This document shows, piece after piece, positions 1-11,800 of a stretch of 64,000 nt of DNA. The translations under genes were made by a program, and so were the position numbers. Origin of the DNA: Dactylonectria macrodidyma (Eukaryota; Ascomycota; Sordariomycetes; Hypocreales; Nectriaceae); the NCBI GenBank assembly GCA_020744425.1, contig JAGMUV010000019.1, positions 1,054,001 to 1,118,000 on the forward strand, written 5' to 3'. Each line of letters opens with the position of its first letter. Positions within the stretch are counted from its first letter, which is position 1. Below the pieces are notes generated by a model. That model did no database searches and was not told the DNA's origin. It worked only from the letters and a program-made list of their open reading frames with translations.

Positions 1-285
1 CAGATATGCGAGCCCTTTCCAAACCAACAAGATAATTGCTCTACATTTGGCCTCAGCTGATGTGAGAGCGGCGCACGTACACAAAATTAGAGAGTTTTTC
101 GAGGATAAAATACTCGACGCACAGTCAACTCGTGTATATTTCTCGTGCATCTCTAGCCTGTATGCTTCATTTCTATCCATGTTTCATCGATGAGAATCTT
201 GGGCGACATCACGAGCCGTTGGGTAGACCTACTGACAGTCTTACGTCACAGGCAACTCGGCTGTCTAGAAGCCGCAGCGGAGTAA

Positions 286-410
286 GCTGTCCGTTCCAAG
301 GGCGAGCCAGTGTCTGGCACAAAGGCAAAAGAAGAAATACATTTTTCTTCTTCACAATTTTAGAATTTTGAACCCTTAATACATCCACCAATTATCGAAC
401 CTTCCTAATC
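286..410. repeat. Degenerate dispersed repeat, copy A
   Basis: It starts with a GCTGTCCGTTCC-like stretch, then GGGCGAG, then CTGGCACAAAGGCAAAAG, and ends in an AT-rich part that includes CATCCACCAATTATC. The same order of blocks recurs at 586-690. A shorter, more diverged form lies at 16168-16240. It may be a remnant of a small transposon or solo LTR; ends and family were not resolved. Confidence 0.5.
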
Positions 411-585
411 CTATGAAGATGAAAAACCCAATCCAAGGGTCGTGTTTATCTGCCGCTGAGACACTATTTATACCGATTTATTCTATCCATAAAAGCCTCG
501 ATGTATTTGACAACTTCCGCGAGAATTTCGGAGTCTCGTGAGATTATGAAGGAGATTATTGATACATTAACTAACTAGTGGATTG

Positions 586-690
586 GCTGTCCGCTCCATC
601 GAGGGCGAGTTGCTGCTGGCACAAAGTTAAAAGAAAAACACAGTTCAAGCATTATCAAACCTAATGCTTCCACCGTTATCAAGTTTTTGC
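586..690. repeat. Degenerate dispersed repeat, copy B
   Basis: It shares with copy A (286-410) the blocks GGCTGTCCGCTCC, GGGCGAG and CTGGCACAAAG, and a trailing CTTCCACCGTTATC corresponding to CATCCACCAATTATC in copy A. It has the same orientation and lies about 300 bp downstream of copy A. Confidence 0.5.
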
Positions 691-881
691 AGTTCCATCA
701 AGTTAGGAAGCTTATATCTTGATGAATATATACGTGGCCGGCCCCAGTAAGCAGGCCCTAATTCTCTTCCCTCAATCAAAGGCACCGCGATACCCCAACA
801 TTTCCTGCCGCCGAATCCGAACTCCCGATTACGCATTTCGACACGTGGTCTCTCCCATAGCATGGACCATCTTATGCCAAA

Positions 882-1795
882 ATGAAGCTACGACACCTGT
901 TATTTCCCGCCATCTTCATCGCTGGGGTCATTTCCTACACCGTCAACTCTACTGCTATTAAGCCGAGGCCGCCGTATTTCTTCCTGGCTGGGGACTCGAC
1001 CGTCGCTCGGGCCTACGGTTGGGGCGATGGATTCTTTCGAAACGTCAAGGTCTCAGCTGATGGCAAAAACTACGGCGTTTGGGGCTCAACGACGGAGACT
1101 TTCCGTGCCGATAAATACTGGGAGAGGCTGCTTGAACAAGTTGCAAAAAAACGGAAGGAGCACCACCTACCGGTGGTGATGATGCAATTTGGTCATTGGC
1201 ATCATGAAAAACACGACAATGGATTCACAATCAACAGGTACCGGGCTGACTTGATGAAGATGACCGTGGAAGTACTGGCCCGTGGCGGGATCGCGGTATG
1301 TATTACCTCCTTGCTTGTCTTTGCTATGTCTATATGCCGGCTAACACCAGCCTGACCTAGATCGTCCTTACACCTCTACCCCACCGAGACTATTGGGGTC
1401 TCAGAATTGAAAAGAGCGAGGAATTCGAGGATTTGCGGCGAGCCGCTCTTGAGGTTGGCAACTTCGGGGCGAAGACCATAGACCTCAACCGGGAGGCCAT
1501 CGACTACTTCAACTCCATTGGCGAGGGACTCGCGCGCAAGTATAGCTACGCAGCCGGAGACACGACGCATCTGAATGAGATGGGCGCGAAAGTGTTTGGG
1601 AGAATGGTCGCCGACCTCTTGGTAAGAAGGGTGCCAGAGCTCTCGCCTTATATCCAGCGCCAAAGAGGAGTAAGCACAAGGATTTGGGCCGGACAATTTA
1701 CGAACGGGGAGGAAGTGACTGGACCTTTCAACGATGATATGGGTCCAGACCTTCCTCCGATGGACGTAGAAACAACCCATCATCTAGAATTATAA
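882..1795 (+). CDS. Secreted SGNH hydrolase, rhamnogalacturonan acetylesterase-like (CE12)
   Basis: Two exons, 882-1295 and 1361-1795, joined by a 65-nt GTATGT...CTAG intron in phase 0, give 282 residues. The N-terminus is a signal peptide (MKLRHLLFPAIFIAGVI). Block I is FLAGDSTVARAYGWGDGFF, with the nucleophile Ser in GDS. The C-terminal block is AGDTTHLNEMGA, giving the catalytic Asp and His in DxxH. These fit the fungal rhamnogalacturonan acetylesterase family, secreted enzymes that remove acetyl groups from pectic rhamnogalacturonan I. Oddly, the usual block III GHND is read here as FGHWHHEKH, so the oxyanion-hole Asn is not in its usual place. The protein may be diverged in substrate or activity. 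Fold assignment is good; substrate is inferred. Confidence 0.8.
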
Positions 1796-2061
1796 AATTG
1801 GTACGATTGGACATGTACTTACATCGACAAAATCACATGAATGCTTTAATCTGGCTCCACTCAGTGATTGTTCTCTTCTGTGGGATACTTTTGAGACTCA
1901 AGCTTCTCTATCTCTTAGTCGCAAAATCCGGCTACATACATCTCTAGTTGCTTCAAATCTTGGCACTTCTAGGCGACATCATCTGCCGACTCATTCTATG
2001 CGACCCATCCATCTTGATTCTCGAATCGGCAATATGCAAGACTCGTTTATATTGTCTCGGA

Positions 2062-3360
2062 TTATTTGTGAAGGGATGTCCTTGTTTTATCTAGGTCCTG
2101 GCCAGATTCCTTGGCTGCCTTTTTCTTCTTGTGCTCCTCGAATGCAGCTTGATTGATGTCCATCGCGGCCCTGCCAATGGTATCTTGATGTAGCGCGATG
2201 AATTTGACTACATCCTCAGTCACGTAAAACCCATTCTTATCCATCAAACTTTCCTCAGGCAATACACCGTACCGGTCATCCCCCTCCAGGATGACCCGCT
2301 TCAGGGCCTTTACGAGACAGGATCGGTACAGGATCTCGCGTTGGTTGGATGGATCCGCATCGGGAATCGAGCCTTTGATGGCCTTGGTCCAAATCATCTC
2401 CTTGTTCTTCTCTAGCAGAAACTCCTGGCGGCGAGATTCGAATTCTCCTTGTACATGAAACCCCTCAAAGGCTTCCTGTGTAACCTGCTCACGGGTTGTT
2501 GGTTTGATGAGGAAACGACCCTCTTCGCGGCATCGAGGCTTGAACTCCTCTACCCACTTCCGAAAACCTGGCCGCTGGTTCATACGTTTTCGATCGTTGG
2601 CTTTGAGCTTCTTTCGATCTTGCTCTAGCCCTGTGGACGGGCCTCCATTCTCCGGGTCAATGGGGCTGACCCAGAAGAGCCTGCAGCGAGCGACGTATTC
2701 GTACATGGCGTCGAGGTCTTCGAATGTGTCAGTCCAGAAGTTTTCGATGGGAAGACCTAGAAACTGGAGAATTTCGACCGGATCATTGGTGAGAAAGATT
2801 TTAGCACGATGTCGGTTGAAGGCCTCGATCTCGGGGATCCGAAGCCAGAGGGAGTTCTCATCGACACTCAAGCCGTATGGTCTAATTGTTGTCCCCAAAA
2901 GGTTCCAAATGTCTCCGTGGGCATGCTTGAATAGCATCCACTGGAAGTACTCTAGAGAGTCGCATACCCGAACGTCAACTTGGATGAAGAGTTGTCCGTC
3001 GTTCGGTTCTTGATGCTGAAGGTCATTGGATGCTGGATATAGCTGGGGCGGCCAAGGTAGTGCGAGGTGCCCCGATACATCTTTTCCCTTATCCACAATT
3101 GTGTCAGTCGCTTCTAGGGCTTCAGCGATGGTCTTGAATGCCTCTTGTTTGCTTGCTGATGGCTTCAAAGGCCAGGCTAGGAGAATGTCGACATCTCCAA
3201 AGTCCTTCTTTCCAGGTCCATCGATTGGTGAAGCAACACAGAGGTAATGTTCCTGCAAGATGGCAAGGCATCGTGTCTTGACGGCGTCGTAAACATCCCT
3301 GGGCATCCGTGGGGTGGGCAAAGGTTGACTCCGACCTGTGGTAAAAGCTGATCCGCCCAT
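2062..3360 (-). CDS. Fungal protein with nucleotidyltransferase-like N-terminus
   Basis: An intronless frame encodes 432 residues from the MGGSAF start. An upstream in-frame ATG at 3462 would add 34 hydrophobic residues, but many fungal proteins I recall of this type begin MGGSAF, so I prefer 3360. Near the N-terminus GKKDFGDVDILLAWP resembles the DxD metal site of nucleotidyltransferase folds (G...DxD). The C-terminal half is charged (KKLKANDRKRMNQR; EEHKKKKAAKESGQD) and could bind nucleic acid. Family members are widespread in filamentous fungi and mostly uncharacterised. The fold is inferred from the motif alone; no substrate can be named. Confidence 0.7.
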   Translation of the reverse strand: MGGSAFTTGRSQPLPTPRMPRDVYDAVKTRCLAILQEHYLCVASPIDGPGKKDFGDVDILLAWPLKPSASKQEAFKTIAEALEATDTIVDKGKDVSGHLALPWPPQLYPASNDLQHQEPNDGQLFIQVDVRVCDSLEYFQWMLFKHAHGDIWNLLGTTIRPYGLSVDENSLWLRIPEIEAFNRHRAKIFLTNDPVEILQFLGLPIENFWTDTFEDLDAMYEYVARCRLFWVSPIDPENGGPSTGLEQDRKKLKANDRKRMNQRPGFRKWVEEFKPRCREEGRFLIKPTTREQVTQEAFEGFHVQGEFESRRQEFLLEKNKEMIWTKAIKGSIPDADPSNQREILYRSCLVKALKRVILEGDDRYGVLPEESLMDKNGFYVTEDVVKFIALHQDTIGRAAMDINQAAFEEHKKKKAAKESGQDLDKTRTSLHK

Positions 3361-3864
3361 CGCAGTGAGGCAATGACGAACACACAATGCCGGTGGTAAG
3401 GTGAGTAAAACAAGATGCGTGATTGCGGAAGTGAGTAGGGGCCTTGTCAGGACGAAGTGCACTGATGCACGATGCTGACAATGATGTTGAAAGCTGGTAG
3501 TTTGCTGTGAGGCTCCCTGGAAATGAGAGTAGACCTGAACTGTATGATCTGGCAGATGGTCGTTGAATGGTGAAAAGAGGTCATGAGGGTGTATTAAAAT
3601 CGATGAATTAGCACCGAAATGGTGAGTTTATCGGTGTGACTCTAACTGATGAGAGTGTTGTTGCGGATTGTGAGTCAAAATAAGGCCAGTGAATGCGCAC
3701 GGGTTCTATGCTGCACTGCGCCTACCGGCTTGACAATTTAGCGAGGCTCATCCAAGGCTGACAGAAGCACCGCCAACACCCACCCAAATCGTTGCCTCAT
3801 TCACTCCACCATTTACTCGTGCATGTGGATCAGCTATCTGGTCGATTATGACAAAGAGCACCGG

Positions 3865-3883
3865 TTTTTTTTTTTTTTTTTTT
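3865..3883. repeat. Poly-T tract (T19)
   Basis: An uninterrupted run of 19 T. It is a likely microsatellite; length may be affected by sequencing or assembly. Confidence 0.85.
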
Positions 3884-4143
3884 GGAGTATTTCAGTTCTG
3901 TTGAACCTTCGCACAGTATGAAAAGGAATGAGAGTGAGAGTTGGGATAATGGTTTGAAGTCAAATTGACACACTTCCAGACTTCAGGAATCCGTCGAGAG
4001 TGATGAGCATGCACCATCGACTGAACATAAAGTAACAAGACAGCAATCCCCTTCGGGATGAATCTCTGCAAGACCGAAATCTTGTTTCTGGAGCTTTTTT
4101 ACCATAGCATTTGCGAGGATGCGCTGGACAGCTATTTATCTTA

Positions 4144-4187
4144 TTTTTTTTTTTTTTTTTTTTTTTAAAAAAAAACCCCCCCAAAAA
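4144..4187. repeat. Homopolymer staircase T23-A9-C7-A5
   Basis: Four homopolymers follow one another directly: about 23 T, 9 A, 7 C and 5 A. It could be an old poly(A) tail of a retroposed sequence or an assembly junction. Confidence 0.75.
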
Positions 4188-5825
4188 TTTGCACGCCGCA
4201 GCCTCGCCCCAAAGCCGAGACAATGGCTCTAACACTCCAATCAGAGCATAATTGCTAGCTTCATTACCGAGTTGACATTGGACACCATAATTGTAACATG
4301 AGATCTGGTTCGATTTATGCCGAGAATGAAAGGTAGCTCTTGTCCATGCCGAGTCCCCAGCGGCGGTGAAACGAAGGTGAACACGAGCCTTGCAATGGCA
4401 TGAGAGTAAACTCTGGTGCGACACAGAGAGCAACGGCTGACATCGCTACAACGATGTGGTGGATCTAAAAGGAAGGGAAGCGCGTCGAAGCATTGAGTTC
4501 AGAGCTACTAGCCAACCTCGGCACGTCACTGATGGATACAGTAAGTGAATTGAGACAGATGGCATAACGGCGTGCTAGAGCATTTTTGGATCTTGATCCA
4601 GGAAGGGAATCATTGCGCCGATGGCTTGTCGCAATCATTGAGTGAGAACAATTGACTGGGTTTGGTTCCCCTACTAAGAATGATTGTTCTAGCGCTCGCA
4701 AGTAATTTGGTGCCAAACACTTGGCCAATTAGTGGATACCTTCAGGCTGTGTTTTCGCCCCCAACGCCTGTCGCGGTTTGTCAAAGGACCACCAACACGA
4801 GGGCGCAAAACACCAACACATGCAAGGATGCAAGATACCCGCGCCTAGTCTACGAGATGGATCCTCGCTTTGCTTTCCAATTTTGGCAGCTGGGAAACGG
4901 AAGCGCGCATCGCAGTACGATGGATCACCAGGGACGACACTGTTGACTAATAAGGGGTGGGCAGGCGGCGAAGCAGGGACTGTTGCACCGGAACGAACGG
5001 CAGGACAAAGATGACGGGGAATTATCGCGTATGTAGTACACTCCCGTGCCGCAGTGCATGAGGCTAGAAGAGGAATATTGAATTGCGAGGCCGAGAACGC
5101 GGCCGGGAATCTCCAAGGCACCGGACGAAGCTGCCTGTTCGGATCCGTTAGGGGCAAGGGCAAGGGGTGGCAGTGTATTGGGACGGCTGGTGGCCGATTT
5201 GAGTTCCAGGGTTCCCCTCATCTCAGGCTTGCTTGCACCTGAGTTCTGTCACCGTTTATTAGGGCGATTTGGGACAGACGAGCTGATGGCATCGGGTTTG
5301 CGCTGGCACAGCATAGGGATTGATGCAAAGCGATAAAGACCACTCCTCCGTACAACAGCAAACCCTGGACCTAACCGGGGAAGCTCATTTGCGATTTGCG
5401 GGGGAAACATAGACGCGCAACGCGTTGCCGCTGTGGAGGAAGTGAGGTGCGTGGAGAGAAATGTGTGGAGAATGGCAAAGGAGAGACGGACGAGCTAAAA
5501 CCACCTCAGGCAATGCGCCCGTGCCCAGCCCCATTCATCCCATGCGATGCCCCGGACATGACGGATGCTCGTGGCCAAGTGCCATGATGGCGACCGAGAT
5601 TTGAACGGCTCAGCAGTCAATAACCCTGGTCGATATTCCCATGTGCTGCTCCACGATCCATGATCCATGATTCCCCACGGATGGCCGACCGATCAGCTTT
5701 AATCATGGGCCCGCCCGCCTTTTCCATGGCCTTTCCCCAGATTGCTTTGTTATCCCTCTTGGCTTCTCGTCTCTCGTCTGCCCTCGTTGACCAAATCCAC
5801 CGGTTGAGCTACCAACTCGTCCACC

Positions 5826-7013
5826 ATGCGTCCCTCTGCGCTGCCCGTCGCCCTCCTCGCCGCAGGCGCAGGCACAGCTGTGGCCGCTAGCTCCAACTGC
5901 ACCAGCGGCCTCTACATTGTCGTCGCGCGCGGCACGGGCGAGGATCAAGGCACGGGCGCGTTCGGTACCATCGCCGACGACATCGCCGCCAAGGTCGACG
6001 ACTCTGTCATCGAGGCCCTCGACTACCCGGCCACCCTTTCCGACCCTCTCTACACCGAGTCGGAGAAGGACGGCGTGCAAGAGATGCATGATACCATCCT
6101 CGACTACCACGAGGCCTGCCCGGACGCCAAGTTCGCCGTGCTGGGTTACTCTCAGGTATTTCGACACGGCACCGATTGTACTCGGCCTCTGCTCACAAAT
6201 CATCACCAATAGGGCGGTCAAGTCGCTAGCGATACATTCTGCGGCGGAGCGGGCGACGGCTTTTCAGAGCTTGCAGCCCTGCCGGCTGACTTTGTCACCA
6301 GCCACTGTGAGTCGCCAACACCAGGAAGGCATTCCGACGATGCCGAATTGAGTCACTAATTGGGAACCCGTTATGAAATAGTCGCCGCCATCATCCTCTT
6401 CGGAGATCCCAGCCACGTGGCCAACACCACGTATGACCGTGGAACTAGCATCAAGGACGGCGTAAGTTGTGCGCCCAAAAAGCCGTGGTACGGTAGCTCG
6501 GAGGCTAATCAGAGACAATTCGTCATCTAGATCTTTGCCCGCGACAATGTCACCTTTTGCGAGGAAAATTACAGCGATATTATGCGCTCCTACTGCGACA
6601 CCGGTGACACCTACTGTGATGCGGGCGAAGTGAGGACGGTCCACGGCTCCTACTTCACGACGTACGGCGATGCCGTAGTCGATTTCGTCGTCGAGCGCTA
6701 CGAGTCTTTGAAGGAGAGTGCCACGACCAGCGCCGCTGCCTCGACTGTGGCTACCGCCACCACAGCTTCCGAGACGTCCGCGGCCTCCGAAACGACGGCC
6801 GCGTCCTCCGAGACATCCGCGTCCGCGTCCGTCGCCGGATCCTCCGCGGCCACCACAGCCTCGGCCCCATCCGGCACTTCGGCGTCCGCCGCGGCGAGCG
6901 CGACCGCTTCGACCGTCAGCGACGAGGGCAACGCCGCCTCTGGGCTTTCGCCTCGTCTGGCATTTGCAGTGACCGTTCCACTGGTGCTGGCGGTGTTCGG
7001 CATGATGCTGTAG
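5826..7013 (+). CDS. Cutinase family esterase (CE5) with GPI-anchor-like C-terminus
   Basis: Four exons: 5826-6155, 6213-6306, 6382-6461 and 6531-7013 (328 residues). The protein has an N-terminal signal peptide and the nucleophile elbow GYSQGG, split by intron 1 between Q and G. It then shows DTYCD (catalytic Asp between paired cysteines) and VHGSYFTTYGD (catalytic His). This is the cutinase/acetylxylan esterase fold, a secreted serine esterase that cuts cutin or other plant-surface esters. After the catalytic domain comes about 95 residues rich in Ser, Thr and Ala, then a hydrophobic C-terminus (LAFAVTVPLVLAVFGMML). That pattern is typical of a GPI-anchored wall protein and suggests surface display. 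Cutin is not proven as substrate. Confidence 0.9.
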
Positions 7014-7347
7014 AAGGATTTAATCTTGGACACGAAAGCTACGATGGACGATTTTGAGCGACAGCATGAGTAGTTAAGTCTCTCGCTTCTCACCAACTGG
7101 TGTTTTTGGATATTAGATCCCCTTTAGAGTAGACTAATACAAATTTTCTCCTTCTTTCTAGAGGTGTATTGCGCAATTCGGTCTTTCGCCCGAAATCGCA
7201 GTCGTCGCAGTCCTTCAACGTGAAGACTATTCCCAGAAAGAACCTGGGCTTAAAAATCAACATAAAGTGACTGCCATTCACAGGTTTCACCCAAAAGTTG
7301 ACCAGGCACAAGACACATCAAGTCCCAGCGTCCTCGGATCTTCTCTT
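7014..7347. other. Intergenic between convergent genes
   Basis: Separates the stop of the cutinase from the 3' end of a minus-strand gene. I see no further coding signal; it should hold both 3' ends. Confidence 0.5.
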
Positions 7348-8047
7348 TCAGGGAGAGAACCTGAACATCATGCCGTCGTCAGGTCCATCATGGAAGCGAA
7401 GGTTCCTTTGAGTGAGCTGAGGGGTTGTTGGAAAATATCCTATAGCGGGCCTCGTCGTGGTCGACGAGACACTGGGAGTAGGCTGCGCTGGTGTTATCGA
7501 GGAAGTAGTGGTGGTGGGCCTGCGTCGACAAGAGTCAGCTTGGGAGACTCGGCATCGACTCTGGATAACGCGCGAAAACCTACCCTTCTTCATCGTCGGT
7601 ACTGGTGTCTCCATGGAGTCTATTCTTGGAAGCAAAGATGAAGGAGCACTCAGAGTTATTGTAAATGTTGCAAGCAACCCGCGTCGCGTCCGTGTCGTAC
7701 GAACGCTCTTTGTAAGTGCTCATGACCTTAACGTGATCGACGACGCCGTCGTCCATGACGGTGCCCAGCTCCATGGCGCAGAGCACCAGGAGGACGTGGA
7801 GGTCGTAGCCCATGCCCCTGACGGTGTCATCCTCGACGGCCTCGTAGCGGTTCTCGATCTTGCGGATCATGTCGTTCAACAGGCCGCCCTGCAGCAGAGT
7901 CCGGATCTCACGACGCCGCGCGTCCCGCGACTTGTACAGCGTCAGGTTCCCCCACGAGGTGCCGCGCGAGAGCGAGACTTCGCGCGCCAGGCCGTTGAGC
8001 GCCGTGACGTAGCGGCCCACCAGGAGGGTCGGGAAGAAGTTGGACGC
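7348..8047 (-). CDS. Unrecognised protein, 5' end unresolved
   Basis: Two exons can be supported: 8047-7584 and 7519-7348, joined by an intron of about 64 nt (GTAGGT...CGCAG, phase 2). They encode about 211 residues. The first part is a helical, charged segment (FFPTLLVGRYVTALNGL, then a basic stretch and GLLNDMIRKIENRYEAVEDD). The C-terminal exon is a Thr/Ser/Pro-rich tail. Codon choice is strongly GC-biased, as expected of a real gene. An acceptor-like CTAG precedes 8047, so at least one upstream exon should exist. I could not join any upstream frame to a good ATG: the frames between 8050 and 8240 do not splice in phase. It may be a 5'-truncated or decayed gene lying about 330 bp from a retrotransposon. 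Function unknown. Confidence 0.4.
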
Positions 8048-8377
8048 CTAGTCTGTCGACATCTTCGCGGACCTGTTGGGCAGGCTGTACGTGCGGAAGA
8101 GCCGGGTTCTTCGCGAATGAGAAGGGCGGCAATAGAGAGAGATGGTATGATGTGGCGTGGTGAGTTGGTTTCCGAGGGCGAAGTAGTGTGCGTGCCGCCG
8201 CATTTGTATGTTTCGGAGAGCGAAAAAGGGCGCCGACATTTATACTTCCGGCATTCGCGTGATTGAGTGAGGCTAAAGATCAGAAAGGCTCGCGGATATT
8301 CTTTGAGATCTTGGCAACGGCGGAATGAGGTGTTATCCCAACGGAGAAGCCGACGATAGATAGTATCATAAAGAAAC
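8048..8377. other. Promoter or lost 5' exon region left of retrotransposon
   Basis: Contains short open frames on the minus strand upstream of the partial gene at 7348-8047, but none joins in frame. It ends at the target duplication GAAAC (8373-8377) of the Ty1/copia element. Confidence 0.4.
8373..8377. repeat. Target-site duplication, left copy
   Basis: GAAAC directly precedes the left LTR and recurs directly after the right LTR at 14750-14754. Confidence 0.9.
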
Positions 8378-8638
8378 TGTTGGATAACTCAGGTATCCTG
8401 CTGTTATAGCAATTGCTCTTTCGGGCGGGTGAGACGTCAAAACCGTGATGGTTAACTTGGTGTTTTACTTGATGTCTAAAGAACAGAATCTAGGCTAGGT
8501 AATAGGGCCACGAAGTGGCCCTATATCTAGCAGGGAGGCACCTGCACGTGCCCTTACAGCTGTTACTAGCTGTGGTCTACACACGTGGGTGCCTACGATC
8601 CTGGCGCTAGCCCTGGCGGTGTTAGTGATATTCCAACA
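8378..8638 (-). repeat. LTR, left (3' LTR of the element)
   Basis: 261 bp, TGTTGGA...TCCAACA. It includes the hairpin-forming GGGCCACGAAGTGGCCC. It matches the right LTR over its full length as far as I could compare. Confidence 0.95.
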
Positions 8639-8837
8639 CTGGCAGTCTTCAATTTTGTGCCAGGGCCCAGGATCACCTAGATATATAAAAGAAGCAGTAA
8701 CTCCCGCAAGCCTGATTCCGTAACTGCGTATTCAGCATCGCAGCTCCGGCGCCCGTATCTCGGCCGGAGCTTCCTGGTCCTGTTAGGGCTGCGCCCGCGC
8801 AGCCAGCTCTTGGGACAGCTGGTTCTTATGAAAATCA

Positions 8838-11800
8838 TCACCTTGCGACCCATCCCTCCATCCGAATCACAGCAGTTGCCGTATCCATGAAGCGCTCAAA
8901 CGCCTTGTTGCAGCTGTTCTTAGTAAAGGCATCTGCTAGGTTGTCTTCACCGCTGATCCAACGGATCTCAAACAGCTCTCGGCGTTCGTATGACTGCCGA
9001 AGTGCCATTATATCGACCATCAGCCGTTTCTCTTGCGTTGTTCCGAGCTTTACCAGGCACTCGTATAGTGAGTACGAATCGGTGCATGCAATGGTGGGTA
9101 CTGCTGGGAGATCCAGGCGTTCTAGCACTTGATTGATGGTGTTTGTAATAACGTAGGCCATATCTACGCCTGCCACCATGCCATAGACCTCTGAAGCCAA
9201 GGAACTACGGGTAATGCGTTTGCACTTTGTGGAGCTGTAATGCACAAGGTTGCCAGTTAGCGTAAAGGTATCGTCGCTAACTGCTGTTTCGTTGCCTAGG
9301 ATGATCGCAAATCCAAGCTGAGATGTCAGGTCAGGGTTATTTGCTAGAGACCCGTCTACGAAGACGAACAGCTTCGCAGTTGACAGGTCGATGGGCAGGT
9401 ACCGGATGCCGCGGTCTTGGTGGTCTATTTGCCATTGCAGACGCTGATTCAGCGCCTTCGCCTGCTCGAGAGTTGGCTCTTGGTGCTGCGCTGCAGCAGA
9501 CAGGTCGTAGCAGGCCTCGGGTTGGCAGATGGATGCAATGTATGCACCGCGCGCACGCTGTTCGGTGTACTGGGCCTTGATGGAAGCAGCGGTTGATTCA
9601 GGGGTGATCTCTAGGAGCTGCAGCTTTTCGCCTTGCCCCTTTTGCCGTAGTTGTATGATACCGGTTGCTGCACACAGTGTGATGGTCCCGCCGTTGAAGG
9701 CAAGCGGTTTGTCCGGTTGTAGGCGTTCCTTGGGCTTTGCGGTAAAGCTGGCTGCCTGCAAGGCAGTATCTTCATGTCGGTCAAACGCTTCATCTGACAC
9801 GCCGATGGTGTCGTCCGTTTGCATGCCAACGATGCCGAAGTGCTGGTTTTCCTTGGTAGTTATAAGCAGGCACGGGTCGTACGTAGATGTTTCCATCTGG
9901 AGCTTTTCTCTATGGTGGGCGTAGTACGTGGCCCACCAGTAAGTGCCTGCCTCGGCGATGCCGTACAGCGGTTTCACCACCTTCATGATGGTGTTGTCCG
10001 GGTAGTGGTGCTGTATCTGTGTCGGCAGCTTGGCGAGGATGGTGCGGTTCAGCGGCATAGCCGCTTGGACATACGCCTGCGTGATGTCTCGTAGCCATAG
10101 GTGCTGGCCACGAAGTAGCAGAGATGGTGCAAGTGCGAGGATCAACCGTTGGCTGGACCGTTGAATTGTAGGTGCTTGCGTTAAAATAGTGCGTTTTCCG
10201 TCGTCTGCGAAGCCCTGGATGACGAGGCGTGACTTCTCGTAGGGCTGTGAGGTGCCCTTGCCTTTGAGTTCGTTGACGATCCGGGAGCGGAAGATGCGGG
10301 TGCCCGAGTGCTGTTTCGGATCGAATGGAACGAACTCAAATACGCCTCTGCTGATGAGGGCGTCGATCTCCTTGTACGTGGATGCTACAAACGGCTCTCC
10401 AGGAGCTGTTATAATGCCTTCAGCACGCAATATAGCAACCAAGGCCTGATCGTCCTGTTCCTTCGACGATAGGTACGCTACCGTACACACGATGGGCAAG
10501 CTGACGTCCGTTTCGCTGATGTATACGGAGTGCTGTTGTGGCGGTTCGTCCTGTTCCACGGGGGCAAGTGGGTGTTTTCTGGGACGCCCGCGTCTCCGTC
10601 TTTGGGGAATTGGGTCTTGTGAGGTCGCCTGCTGCGGGAGATGTGACTTCCCGGGTCGACCTGGGCCACGTCTGGGCTGGGCTTGGGCTTGGGGGGGGGT
10701 ATCGGGCGTAGTAGAAACGATGATCTCGTCGTGGATAGTGTTATTTTCGGCTGCTATTACTGCTGACGTAGGTGATGTAGTAAGCACTTGGTCTTCGGGA
10801 TCATCGTGCCATGGCTTGACGGCAGTAGAGCGGAAGTCTCGTGGGCCGTGTGGCAGTTGCAGAGTGCAAGTCTGGCCAGCAGTTGCAATCAGGGTAAAAG
10901 GGCCTTGCCATCCCTTGTTCTCGCGCCACACGCGGACCTGTGATTGCAGTGGTAGGCTGATCGTAGGGGCCATGTCAGGCCCGTTGCGGGCGGCCAGCGC
11001 TTCCTGGACCTTGCGTTTGGCTTGTAGGTGCTGCAGTTCCTTCATTGCTTTGTGAATTGCTGCAGCCCTCCGCACGTTAGATGGTGAGGGTGGTGAATCC
11101 TCGGTTATCCGTGGGTAGGAGCCAAAAACCAACAGTGTAGGCACAAGGCCGTTAGGGCCAGCAGTGTCATTGATAGCTTTGACGGCCATCTGGAGGGCGC
11201 TCTCTGGTAACACGGTATTGTCTGCTGATCTGATGATATAGTAGGCTCGCCGTAGTGCAGGGTGGGCTCGTTCGATCTTGCCAATGCTGTTATGTGCCTC
11301 AATAGGCACTTCCTTGACGCTGATTCCTGCAGCTCTTGCTGCCGCCTTGAATTCTGCGGCGTGGAAGTTGGTGCCGGCGTCGCAAACGATCCAGTCAGGG
11401 GGTCCTTGGTAAACATCTATCCAGCATAGGCGCAGTGCGTCCCACGTGTCTTGTGCTGATAGACTGCGGAGGAAACGGGCTGCCGTAAAGGATGTAGCTG
11501 TATCCACGACATGTAACACTTTGCCGTCGTCTAGGGTGACGACGTCAACCACAATCTCGTAGTTGAACTCGTAGTCGTCGCGCAATGTGAATTTGAAGCG
11601 GTTAGGCGGTGTCCCGTGTAGCTGACATTGGCTGCAGATGTCCGTGAGGGCTCTAATAGCGTTGATTTCCACGTCGTGGCCTGCTTTATATAGCAGGTCA
11701 TATAGGCGTTGCACGGATGGATGGCCACATCGGCGGTGTACTCGACGTAGCTCGGCCTCTGTCAGGTGGTTGAACGCCAGTGGTATCTCTGGCTGTAATA

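Larger units (their letters stand above)
1..881. other. Intergenic, repeat-bearing
   Basis: No convincing gene is seen. The stretch is AT-rich and holds two degenerate copies of a short repeat (286-410 and 586-690). The small open frames here lack start context and similarity to anything I recognise. Confidence 0.6.
3361..5825. other. Long intergenic region
   Basis: About 2.4 kb without a supportable gene. Several open frames exist on both strands, but none has a plausible start, splice pattern or recognisable domain. Two long homopolymer tracts are present (3865-3883 and 4144-4187). The part just before 5826 is probably the cutinase promoter. Confidence 0.5.

Noticed and set aside
3960..5242. 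Several open frames of 60-157 codons on both strands
   Set aside because: Overlapping on opposite strands, one translates a poly-T tract as poly-Lys; no splice or domain support.
7457..8266. 269-codon plus-strand frame
   Set aside because: It is the mirror of the GC-biased minus-strand gene at 7348-8047; that strand has the better codon pattern and a proper intron.
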